A stretch of 29,102 nt of DNA from contig JAIPMN010021780.1 in NCBI GenBank assembly GCA_020650975.1, forward strand, positions 1 through 29,102. The letters are read 5' to 3'. Below are positions 1 through 8,523 of this stretch, in pieces (position 1 is the first letter of the stretch; every line of letters starts with the position of its first letter). The notes beneath the pieces are model-generated. The model worked only from the letters and a program-made list of their open reading frames with translations. It was not told the DNA's origin and made no database searches. A program made the translations under genes and the position numbers. Origin of the DNA: Apostichopus californicus (taxonomy: Eukaryota; Echinodermata; Holothuroidea; Aspidochirotida; Stichopodidae).

Positions 1-384
1 CATGTTTACAATTACTTCATTACTGGCTTCATTAATGTGCAAATAGCCTACAACATCCTTCTATAGAAAACTCTTGCATACTAATCATCAAACTGCGACA
101 AGGTGTTCCATCTATTCCTTGTTGGCATGTTTGCAAATAAAGACAGTGCACCATGGAGAAAGATTTGTTTTGACTATTTCTGCGATGTAAATATGACATT
201 GATGATGTTATAACTGTAACCGAGTAATCGCAAATTATGAGAATAGCTATCCGATTAATTCACTATAAAGGGAAGAGTGTACTATCAGCACTAATGATGG
301 TGTTTCATAATTCCAGTTCTGCATGTACAAAACTGTTTACATGCACCTATTTGCTCTTAGGGGATTGACTAAATCTCTTTTCAT
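1..384. other. No recognised feature
   Basis: AT-rich DNA. If the LRGUK-like gene continues leftwards on the minus strand, this is intron of that gene. I see no LRR-encoding exon, RNA gene or repeat here. Confidence 0.5.
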
Positions 385-570
385 TCATGACAGAAAGTAT
401 CTAACTTGACTAACACTGGATGATGTAAGGTCAAATATGAAGCCATGCAAATCTTGCACCAAAATGAGGAACTGAAGTGCACATCTTTTTCTATTATTTC
501 CAGCACAGTATGCCTCTATGTGATACATGTCCTTGTAATGTTTGACCTGGCCTTTACACCTCGTACACAA
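385..570 (-). other. Possible exon with zinc-ribbon/OB-fold-like pattern
   Basis: An open minus-strand stretch of about 60 codons. It has a C-x2-C pair near its start and two more cysteines (C-x7-C) about 17 residues later. A hydrophobic strand follows (residues FLILVQDLHGFIFDL) and then a stop. The spacing and the strand pattern after the cysteines resemble the zinc ribbon inside the C-terminal OB fold of RPA1-type single-strand DNA-binding proteins. There is no ATG. An in-frame stop lies four codons before the first cysteine of the pair, and the only nearby acceptor (GAG) is poor, so the exon may not be real. If real, it is the last exon of another gene nested in the LRGUK intron, or a relic of one. 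The LRGUK family has no such domain. Confidence 0.2.
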
Positions 571-966
571 ACATGATCAGTTAGAATTAATAAACGCTTA
601 GACTGTAGTGTTCTACTGGAAACATCTGTACGGTGGTTAATATATCAGATGTTAATATGTTAACATGGAAATTCAAACAGCTGTTGGCACGCCGCTGTAA
701 CAACAGCAACTGCAACAACAACAGCAAGAGCCACTTACAAATTTACCAATAATCTTGAAGTTAAATTGTTAAACATTTGCTGGAAAAATGACTTAATTAA
801 TCTAGAGTTCAAACAGAGTCTGGAACAGAAGCCATGATTTTAAACTACCAGAGGTGGATGCAAGGGACCATTGTGGACCTACAACTGATTCAACATTGAA
901 CAAACAGTCAAGAACTGCTACTAACCAGTTTATAATCAGCGCAGAAATTTGTAAAAAAACTCTTAC
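571..966. other. Putative LRGUK intron sequence
   Basis: Follows the strong minus-strand donor of the LRR exon at 967-1091 (donor GTAAGA). It holds a short CAA/CAG-rich run around 695-730, which reads as a polypyrimidine tract on the minus strand. I see no convincing LRR exon here, so the next LRGUK exon probably lies left of the window. Confidence 0.5.
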
Positions 967-1091
967 CAAGTTGAGATACTTTAGTGATAGATTTTCTATG
1001 TTTTTTATCTTCTTGATGTTATTATGAGCTAGACTCAAATGCTGCAAGGCAACGCATGACTCTATTCCACTGATGTGGCTCAAGTAATTCT
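967..1091 (-). CDS. LRGUK: LRGUK-like exon, LRR segment 3
   Basis: A 125-bp internal exon on the minus strand with acceptor CTTCCACAG and donor GTAAGA. The A left over from the preceding exon plus its first two bases make a Lys codon. The exon then runs 41 codons and ends on a codon boundary. It encodes two leucine-rich repeats of the SDS22-like type: cores HISGIESCVALQHLSLAHNN and IKNIENLSLKYLNL. From memory, this follows human LRGUK closely at the same point, where ISGLE and LIHLSLANNKI occur. LRGUK is a multidomain protein (LRRs followed by a guanylate-kinase-like domain) involved in sperm manchette, basal body and axoneme formation. Other SDS22-like LRR proteins are the main alternative. 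The run of three phase-compatible exons that follows LRGUK order argues against them. Confidence 0.82.
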
Positions 1092-1710
1092 CTGTGGAAG
1101 AAGCGAAAGTAGAGGAAACAAAAACAAATTTGTTTACAACACGCAAAGCTGACAGGCACTGTCATATCATCAAAATATGGTCAGGTCTGACTGGGGTGTG
1201 AAACATTCAGTATAACATGCATTGTTTATGAACAGAAAACATATTTTATTTATTTTTATTTTTAACCAGACATTTACCAGACTTCTAATAACATCCATTC
1301 CCTAAATCAGCTATTTCTTTTTGGAAAGACTTGACTTTGATAAATCTTTCGATGCTTCTCTATAAAAAGCAATAAATAATGTATTTCTTTACCTTGATGG
1401 GGCAAATTTCTTTTATAAAAGAAAAACATTGAAGGAGTATTGAAATTCTCTAATGTGGTAGTTTACAAGTGATGAATACTTCTAATATTAATAATGGTCT
1501 GGATGACAAAATGTTGGAGAGCTAATCAAATCCATTACTTGCTCATTCAACTTCACTTGGCAACAGAATATTCTAGGAGGTTGCCTTGGCTTGATCAATT
1601 GTGTTCACTTTGTCTAACTTATTTTTTATGTTCGCTGGAATTGCCGACAAAGCTCAAAATGCTTCTTTAAATAATCAAATATATGAAAGGAAAGAAATAG
1701 TGATATTTAC
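1092..1710 (-). other. LRGUK intron
   Basis: A 619-bp intron between two in-frame LRR exons, phase 1. AT-rich with no repeat or nested gene that I can see. Confidence 0.75.
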
Positions 1711-1792
1711 TGTCCAACACTAATTTTGTTAGAGCGTGGTGTGCCGATAGGTCCCCCATTTCATCAATCAGGTTGAAGGACATATCCACTTC
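1711..1792 (-). CDS. LRGUK: LRGUK-like exon, LRR segment 2
   Basis: An 82-bp internal exon with acceptor AATTTCAG and donor GTAAAT. It holds 27 codons plus one base (phase 1 at its end). It reads EVDMSFNLIDEMGDLSAHHA and then LTKLVLD, a typical LRR with the LxxLxLxxN frame. The run DLS-A-HHALTKLVLD is nearly identical to the DLSAYHALTKLILD run I recall from human LRGUK. It joins seamlessly to the exons at 2204-2304 (upstream) and 967-1091 (downstream). Assignment to LRGUK is from recalled family sequence, not from a search. Confidence 0.85.
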
Positions 1793-2203
1793 CTGAAATT
1801 AAAGAGAAAAATAACAAAACAAATAATCATAAAAAATTAAACATTTTATGGAGTTTAATTTCAATGATAAAAAGGGACCAAATGAATGTCATAATGTTAC
1901 CATCTTACATAACATGTATGTAATTCACATTGTAATATAATGTAATTTGTGATACAATTTCAAGGCATAATTTCTGTTGGGTTAATTTTTATTCCCAATT
2001 AATTTTTTTCCCAAACTGCTAGAGGTTTGACTGAATTTCAAATTGTAATAATAATTACCATAGGGTCAATTTTTTACACTGGGTTGGAAGGGGGGGCAGT
2101 AGTGGGATGGGTACAGATGGGAGAAAGAGTGTGAAGAGAGACAGAGAGAAGAGACAGACAAAATATGTTGGTGGTTGTAAAAAATACAACATGTCTATCT
2201 TAC
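1793..2203 (-). other. LRGUK intron
   Basis: A 411-bp phase-0 intron. The plus strand carries a G- and purine-rich stretch at about 2085-2160 (G7 run, then AGAGAC/AGACAG repeats). Nothing else recognised. Confidence 0.75.
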
Positions 2204-2304
2204 CTGTAAATTCTGGGGAGGGCTGAAGTCCAGCAGTTTGGAGATTTCATTGTGAGAGGCATCAAGCTCCACCAAGAATGGCATAAAACTTACAACAGAT
2301 AAAT
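2204..2304 (-). CDS. LRGUK: LRGUK-like exon, LRR segment 1
   Basis: A 101-bp internal exon with acceptor TTTTAG and donor GTAAGA. It starts with the last two bases of a split codon (phase 1) and ends on a codon boundary. It encodes LSVVSFMPFLVELDASHN, then EISKLLDFSPPQNLQ. This parallels the segment of LRGUK where LSCVSCMPYLLELNASQN is followed by a PPKNL stretch (recalled). A further upstream exon must supply the N-terminal part and the first LRR. I looked for it on the minus strand up to the Ig gene and found no convincing candidate. Confidence 0.82.
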
Positions 2305-2457
2305 CTAAAAGAAGAAAAAAAGGAGATCATTTAATGGATATTCTGGAGACAGAAGGTTACTGCCAAAGGACATTTGTCATGACTACATCACACCACATGA
2401 TCCATTTTCCAAGACGATTTACCTTCAAACAACCAGAGGTAGGAAGATATGTGCTGA

Positions 2458-2460
2458 TGA

Positions 2461-2532
<72 letters not shown>

Positions 2533-2601
2533 TAGATAGATAGACAGAGAGACAGACAGACAGACAGACAGAGACAGACAGACAGACAGAGAGACAGAGA
2601 T

Positions 2602-2646
<45 letters not shown>

Positions 2647-2657
2647 TAGATAGATAT
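2458..2657. repeat. GATA/GACA microsatellite
   Basis: About 200 bp of tetranucleotide repeats: GATA at both edges, GACA in the centre, with a few interruptions (GAGACAGA, GATACA). It abuts the 3' end of the minus-strand LINE and probably grew from that element's TATC-type tail. Apparent long proteins of repeating Leu-Ser-Val-Cys in this segment are translations of the repeat. Confidence 0.95.
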
Positions 2658-3830
2658 ATAGAAATTTATTTCGTCCATAAGATATGGAAATTTGTCGCCC
2701 TGCAGCAAAACACATAAAAAACAAAGTTTTAAAGTTACATACAGAATACAGTTAAATATTAGTATAAACAAAACACAGAGAAGTTGAATGAAAGGTAAAA
2801 ATATCAACAGCAACAATATCCATACATGTGAGAAAAATATACACTTATATACATATCTATACATATAAACAAAAACAAACAGACAAGACTCTAAAACAAA
2901 AGAAACCTATCTAACAACCCTCTGGTTGAAAAGAGAAACAGAATTGGGTAAAAAAGAAAACCTGAATCTGTTATGCTTAGACCGTGGCATGCGAAGTCTG
3001 CTGCCTGAACGGCAGAATACATAGTACTGGAAAAGAGGATGTGTTTGGTCTTTTAATATTCCATGGGTTTTCTGGTGCACCATATCAATGTAGAGTTCAT
3101 TGACAGTTTTCAAACAAATATCCCTACCAATAGTACGGCTGGCAGCCCTTACAACCTTCTCTAATTTAAACGAAGAATCCTTTGTAAGCAGCCCGAAAAA
3201 AACAAATAATACTAACTTAAGTCAGCACGCTTTGTATCACTGACTGGTAAAAAAGTACAAGAATAGTGTTGTCGACATTAAAATATTTCAGTTTACGTAA
3301 AAAGTACAATCGTTGGCAAGCTTTTGATCTAATTGCATCAACCTGGTCTTTGAAGTTAAGTTTACAGTCAATGATAGTACCCAGATATTTATAGTGGTGC
3401 ACCTTTTCGACAATCTCATCAGTTACCCTGATTTGAGCATGATCACATGGCTGTTTTCTGAAATCAAATACTATCTCCTTAGTTTTTTTTGCCATTCAAT
3501 TTTAGGTAGTTTTGGTTGCACCAAGTAACAAAATCTTCGATTTCCTTCTCATACGGAGCAACAACATCGTTGTGCAGGTAACCGGTTATCACGGTATCAT
3601 CAGCATATTTAATAATAGAACAGACATCGTGTTTACTTCTGCAATCGTTAGTGTATAAGCAGAAAAGGACAGGAGATAGACAGCATCCCTGGGGGGCACC
3701 AGTACTAACGGATCGAACATCAGAGCAAATGCCATTTAATTTAACAAACTGTGGTCTGTCTCTTAAATAGTTTAAGATCCACAACAGTAACCTGCAAAGA
3801 GGTTTCAATCTTTACCTCTCAGACTTTCTA
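2658..3830 (-). mobile_element. 5'-truncated LINE (L2/CR1-like) with reverse transcriptase C-terminal half
   Basis: Minus-strand remnant of a non-LTR retrotransposon. Visible reverse-transcriptase landmarks, in order, are WILNYLRDRPQFVK, STGAPQGCCLSPVLF (block 4), YADDT (catalytic block 5), NYLKLN followed by KTKEIVFDFRKQ, YKYLGTIID, and RLYFLRKLKYFNVD. A conserved C-terminal tail then holds SGSRLRMPRSKHNR. This pattern belongs to the Jockey/CR1/L2 group. The reading frame is broken at least twice: within the A-rich run after KLNGKK (about 3490), and between the blocks at about 3217 and 3113. The 3' UTR (about 2658-2906) ends with an AATTTCC...GAAATAAATTTC-type terminus leading into the microsatellite. 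Endonuclease and the N-terminal part of RT are missing, so it is a dead, 5'-truncated copy. The left boundary is firm; the right one (5' truncation point) is approximate. Confidence 0.9.
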
Positions 3831-4059
3831 GCCCATTATGAACTGTTTCCTTGTATTCAAATGAAAACATTGGATTTCGTAAATCATGGAGTTTTCTAGT
3901 TTTTTTGCTTTTTAGAATATTTGGGTGTTTGAGGATAAGTTGAAGATAATGACTCTGTGTGCCTTGTGTTTGATTCTCTTTTGAAATATCTTCCGGCCAG
4001 ATTCATAATATTATTAATTTTTAATTATTTGCCTCATATTTTTTGAAAGTGCTAGAGTA
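3831..4059. other. No recognised feature
   Basis: Short AT-rich stretch between the LINE remnant and the tandem repeat. Nothing recognised. Confidence 0.5.
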
Positions 4060-4430
4060 TTGTTAAACTAGTGCTACACCATTGTAACACTAGTATTACA
4101 ATAGTATTACAATAGTGCTATACTAATGTTACACTAGTAACACACTATTGTTATTCTAGTGCTACACCATTGTAACACTAGTATTACAATAGTGTAACAC
4201 TAATGTTACACTAGTAACACTTTAGTGCTATTCTAGTGCCACAACAGTGTAACACTAGTGTTACAATAGTGCTACACTAATATAACACCAAGTATCACAC
4301 TAGTGCTATTCTAGTGCCACACCAGTGTAACACTAGTATTACAATACTGCTACTCTAATGTTGCACTAGTAACACACTAGTGCTATTCTAGTGCCACACC
4401 AGTGTAACACTAGGACCACACTCGTGCTAC
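4060..4430. repeat. Tandem repeat, ~77-bp unit
   Basis: The phrase GCTATTCTAGTGCCACA and close variants start at 4150, 4227, 4305 and 4382, giving spacings of 77-78 bp. A degenerate earlier copy lies about 88 bp before the first. Each unit is itself built from shorter CTAGT-centred pieces such as ACACTAGTGTTAC and AATAGTGCTAC, many of them near-palindromic. About five copies in all. It ends at the sequence starting GGACCACACTCGTGC. Confidence 0.9.
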
Positions 4431-5780
4431 AGTCCTACATTACTTTTTGGCTTACTTAAGTGTAGCCTAAGTTACATACTATTTGGCTTGAAGTGTTTTT
4501 TTTATTGTTTATTATATTATTTCAAGATCAATTTAACACCTGTTTGTACCCTTGTTGGGTGAGAACTAAACCTTGGTAGCATTGATACCTTTCCATTGAT
4601 TGATTGATCAATCGATTGATTGATTGATTGGAGTTATCTGATAAAAAGTAGTAATTGGTTAAGTAATTTTTAGCAATGAAAAACTTACTATCAAGACACA
4701 TTGCCTTTACATTTTAACTTCAAAACTTGCTTGTAAATGTCACCCAGACTGATCAATTATTTAATTTTAAGAGGCATGTATATATATATACAAATATCTT
4801 GTATTTTAATTGTGTGGAGAAGAAACTAATTGCATTGAAGGGCGAACAAAAGACAAGATACCCAGTGCTTTGCAATATACAGAAGGTTATGACCATATAT
4901 TCTTCTTTTTTTTGTTCTTTTTTTGTTGTTATTATGCCATTGAATTAGTTCCACATTATCACGTTTCCTTGCCTACAAGCATGAGGATCCAAATTATGGT
5001 GGAACAGGGGTGCTGAAGGACTATCAACCGTTAAACAAAAGGTAAAGGAAAAGGTCACTACTCCCTGAATTGATAACACAGTATTTTCCTGTGTAATAAG
5101 ATATACTGTGGACTGGTTGTAACACAAACACACACATGCATCATGGACACATCCACCTATACTCATTTGTGTGTGGGATAGCACTTTCATGCTATTACTA
5201 TTATCCATTGAGCATTGTGCTCAAATCTGCCAGAAACTTTGGCTAACTGATATTTCTGCAGGATGTGATGTGCTTTATCATTGATCCGACAGACTTTTGG
5301 ATTCCCTGCCGCCTCCACCAACCCATCCTCTTCCCCACCTACCCTTCCTCCATACTCCCATCCCTCCCCATACTGTCATCCCTCCCCCATAATCCCATCC
5401 CCCCATCCCTTTTCTACACCCTCCTCATTCTCTTCCCTTGTCTCTATCACACAAATTCTGTGTATCATGTCGTGATATTCTTGACTCTTTTGCGGTTATT
5501 GCCAAAACTTCTCCTCTTTAAAATGCCGGCCTAGAGGTGCCTTTAGAGTTAACTTCGGTATGTTTTTTGGCAGTTTTGAAGGTCAATAGTGATAGTCCCA
5601 ATATGCTTAATAGTTAAACAATGGTCACACACGTTCAGTCTTCAGTAAGTGGTTTGCAGTTACTGTCACAAAGGTTTTATCCCACTGAGATACATATATG
5701 AGAATAAGTTGGTGTGCTAGAACCGAAGAAAAAGGTACTTTCAACAATGTTAATCAAACTCTTTAAACATGTTAGTATTC
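4431..5780. other. Non-coding stretch with simple repeats
   Basis: No gene recognised. It holds a TGAT run (4596-4630) with an internal TGATCAATCGAT palindrome. It also has a pyrimidine-rich segment at about 5318-5412 made of loose CATCCCTCCCC-like repeats, which is G-rich on the minus strand. Open frames here of 60-90 codons show no domain or splice support. Confidence 0.6.
5775..5780 (+). repeat. Target-site duplication, left copy
   Basis: GTATTC immediately left of the MITE, repeated exactly at 6261-6266. Confidence 0.65.
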
Positions 5781-6260
5781 CAGAGCTCCCAACTGACCCG
5801 CATTTCGCGGGTTGGACCCGCATTCTAACACCCAAACCCGCTGACCCGGGCAAGCGTCCGAAAAACCCGCATTGTAATTGTCAAGTATACATACAAAAAA
5901 TTGCATCAAATTTTGACTTAGCAACCATCACATCTTTAGCATTTAGCATAATAGAGTATAAAACCTCCTTTACAGCATCATTTGAACCTCAAATTAGCCT
6001 ATATTTCTTTTCATTGGGGCGAGCAGCGAACATTTTCATGCCACGGGAAAGAATGAATTATCACCTACTATTCAATTTATTGATGTTACACACAAAAAAA
6101 TGCATATTTCTCAGAAAATATTGGGTGACAAAAGCCTTTCTAAGTGCCACCATTTTACATGTAGGCATCACCAGGATTCCAACTCCCCTTATACCCCTCC
6201 CCCAGGACGGCGATTCGTGGCATGGACCAGCATTTGCCTTCTCAAGAGTTGGGAGCTATG
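5781..6260. mobile_element. hAT-like MITE with 6-bp target duplication
   Basis: Bounded by terminal inverted repeats: left end CAGAGCTCCCAACT, right end AGTTGGGAGCTATG (reverse complement CATAGCTCCCAACT, 13 of 14 matching). It is flanked directly on both sides by GTATTC (5775-5780 and 6261-6266). The length is 480 bp. Just inside the left end is a GC-rich run with repeated GACCCGC/ACCCGC words. No transposase is encoded. The CAG start and the size fit non-autonomous hAT elements. A 6-bp duplication is shorter than the usual 8 bp, but 5- and 6-bp hAT subgroups are known. A ~200-codon plus-strand open frame running through the element is an accident of its sequence. Confidence 0.7.
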
Positions 6261-6549
6261 GTATTCGTGGGACAATATGGAGGATCTTTCATCACTACAG
6301 GTACCGCACCACAATTAGAGTAGTGTAAATCCGCTCGAAAGGTTAACCCTTGTCGGAGAAAAGAGGTAAAAATACCTAAGGTAATGCTTGTTTAAGCATA
6401 TTATCAGTTACCATCATTGTTTGTTCTGCCTTAATATGAAAGAGCATAATTTAAAGTACAGATGGTGTGAAAATAGGGAGGATCGAAGGTGATATAAACC
6501 AGTTTAGAAAATCTTTGGTTAGATGATGATATTACTTCGAGTGAGCACA

Positions 6550-6557
6550 TGGAAGGG
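6550..6557 (+). repeat. 8-bp hAT target-site duplication, left copy
   Basis: TGGAAGGG, repeated exactly at 7210-7217 on the other side of the element. Confidence 0.8.
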
Positions 6558-7209
6558 CAGTGGTGGCGGAAGCCAATAATTTTAGGGGGGGACGGATATC
6601 GAAGTCACTATCTAAGCATAGCGCCACCATCGGTTGGCGCGGAGCGTACTAAAAAAAATTGGGTAAAATAGACCCCTCAGATCGCAGGAAATCGCTATTT
6701 CCGACCCCTAATAGTGTATTCGTGCACTAAATATTTTGATGTCTTAGGGTCTAAAAATTTACAGATTTAATAAAATATTAGCTTGCGTACAAATATATTT
6801 ATGATCGTTTTTCAGCCATGCAGTGTAGATTACACTTAGCGGCGAACACTTCGCAAAATAGTGTTGATTCTCTGCTGAACAGCTAACATACATAGCAGTG
6901 ATTATTGACTGAGTCATTTGGCTGTCACTTAAATTGGCATTTGCGTTTAGTTCAGTCGCAGTCTCACTATTCATCTAGAAGTCAGGAAACTAGCAATACA
7001 GCCACTACTTGTATTTTCCAAATATACTGACGAAGTTTGTGATCTATTTTCCGATATTTCCTCACATCGCGTTGATGGTTCGACGTGTTTGGTTTTAATT
7101 TTGATTTGGTTTTATTTTTTAGGGGGGACGTCCCCCTCACTCAAAAATTAGGGGGGACGTGTCCGCCCCCCCACCCGACCCCGACCCCCCCCCGCTTCCG
7201 CCGCCTATG
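6558..7209. mobile_element. Non-autonomous hAT element (652 bp)
   Basis: Left end CAGTGGTGGCGGAAGC, right end GCTTCCGCCGCCTATG (reverse complement CATAGGCGGCGGAAGC, 13 of 16 matching). It is flanked by a perfect 8-bp target duplication TGGAAGGG (6550-6557 and 7210-7217), the hAT signature. Behind the left end is a block (about 6595-6712: CACTATCTAAGC, GGTTGGCGCGGAGCGTA, AGATCGC) shared with the element at 19264-19655. The right end has G- and C-runs including the 14-bp palindrome GGGGGACGTCCCCC (7123-7136). Open frames inside (at most ~70 codons) do not resemble a transposase. It was mobilised in trans. Confidence 0.82.
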
Positions 7210-7477
7210 TGGAAGGGTGGGGGTTCAGTATGCTAAACTTGCTCCTCTTCTAACTCAAAATCTAAACTGTCATGATATGGAAATTTGCAAGTGCCATGAT
7301 AGGCCCCAAGATCTCAGCTATCATGTGGTGGGTAGGATATACCAGTTGAAAACTTCTATCTATGCTTTGGCAGGTCTTGAAAGTGACGAGTTTAATGTGT
7401 AAGTCAATGGAACAATTCATTGTGGTTCGAGACCTGCACAGAGAACAACTTTAAGACGTTTCTGATCACCACTTGTG

Positions 7478-7485
7478 TGACGTCA
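7478..7485. promoter_or_regulatory. Consensus CRE palindrome
   Basis: TGACGTCA, the full CREB/ATF consensus, about 1.04 kb upstream of the Ig receptor start codon. Exact match seen; binding not shown. Confidence 0.4.
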
Positions 7486-8206
7486 GGACATGATTCATAA
7501 TTAGCCAGACCTTCGGGTTTACACCTGTTGGTGTCTATAACGTTACCCATCTTCTTTCAGATTTAGCGCCAAACATGAACTACCGAGACCTTCCCTCACA
7601 GTTGTTTGATTTAGTGCTAACTTTATACAAAACCCGAAACTATTTGGTAATCGACAAAAGTGTTATTTTTCGCTACTAGTCAAGGTTTATGACACTTTGC
7701 AATGCCGAGTTCTGTACCCATTATCTCCAAACATGCAATTATTTCGCTTATACTGAACGCCAAGCACTAGTCTGGGACGTTACGACTTACCACATAGCCT
7801 ACAGTATTCGTATAGTTATCATTTCCAAAAGGAACTCTACATTTATTCTCACCCGTTTTTAACCGGTCTTCTCTAAATTCACGAATTTACCTATGGTTTG
7901 TAAGTTATTTTGCTTGTTTGTTTCCGTGTCACGTTGTTAAAAGACGACCAAGGTTGTAACTGCTACGATTAACTTCGCCAACTCGTTTATTGATTGAAGC
8001 GTCGTCTGTCACGTGGTTGTGGTTTCATAAAAAAAACTGACGTCTCATAAAATACTGACATCAACGAAATAGTGAAGTTATTTTTAATGTTACAAGTCTA
8101 CAACATCACGTCTACTGTGACCGGTATTTTTCATGAATGTGCTCCCTTTTGTCGGTTTTCTGAGAGATCATGAGTAGGAACAGTTGGTCTCTTTCACTTA
8201 TATCAC

Positions 8207-8223
8207 TACGTCATCATGACGTA
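8207..8223. promoter_or_regulatory. Paired CRE half-sites
   Basis: TACGTCA-TCA-TGACGTA: two perfect inverted CREB/ATF half-sites separated by 3 bp, about 300 bp upstream of the start codon. Possible regulatory dyad for the Ig receptor. Confidence 0.4.
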
Positions 8224-8409
8224 ATTGCAAAGTTGAACGACGTTCATCGATCAATTACCTTCTGTTTTTCTACGATTGCCATAAATGTTGAAGAACGTTG
8301 ACAACCAATCGCTGAACAAGGAAACAACGTTAGAAATGATTGACGCACGAGAGTTAAAACGCCAAAAGCTCCGACCTAGAATCTCAAATCAGGTAGTGTA
8401 TACGTTAGC

Positions 8410-8418
8410 TATTTAAAT
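8410..8418 (+). promoter_or_regulatory. TATA-like box
   Basis: TATTTAAAT, 106 bp before the ATG at 8524. It would place transcription start near 8440 and give a 5' UTR of about 85 nt, in keeping with a single-exon gene. Confidence 0.45.
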
Positions 8419-8523
8419 CGGAACAAATTCCCACACTCTAAATCTTGTGAATATTTACCAGAATGCTCTCGCAAACTTTGTTTAAAATGTGAAAGACTTC
8501 CGTTTTAAAGAACAAGGAACAGA

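Larger units (their letters stand above)
7210..8406. promoter_or_regulatory. Upstream region of the Ig receptor gene
   Basis: No gene recognised in about 1.2 kb. It includes several cAMP-response-element-like sites: a full palindromic TGACGTCA (7478-7485), TGACGTCT (8038-8045), and the paired half-sites at 8207-8223. The region is less repetitive than its surroundings, which fits promoter and enhancer DNA. The function is inferred. Confidence 0.4.

Noticed and set aside
2388-2864. Minus-strand open frames rich in repeating Leu-Ser-Val-Cys
   Set aside because: They are translations of the GATA/GACA microsatellite and LINE 3' UTR, not a protein.
5714-6328. Plus-strand open frame of about 200 codons
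   Set aside because: It lies almost wholly inside the MITE at 5781-6260, crosses both terminal repeats and shows no domain.
6759-7402. Open frames of 71 and 105 codons
   Set aside because: They fall inside or across the end of the non-autonomous hAT element and do not resemble transposase.
7741-7899. Possible minus-strand exon with a GTAAGT donor near 7790
   Set aside because: The open frame before the donor is only about 30 codons, has no LRR pattern and no clear acceptor, so it is not the missing LRGUK exon.
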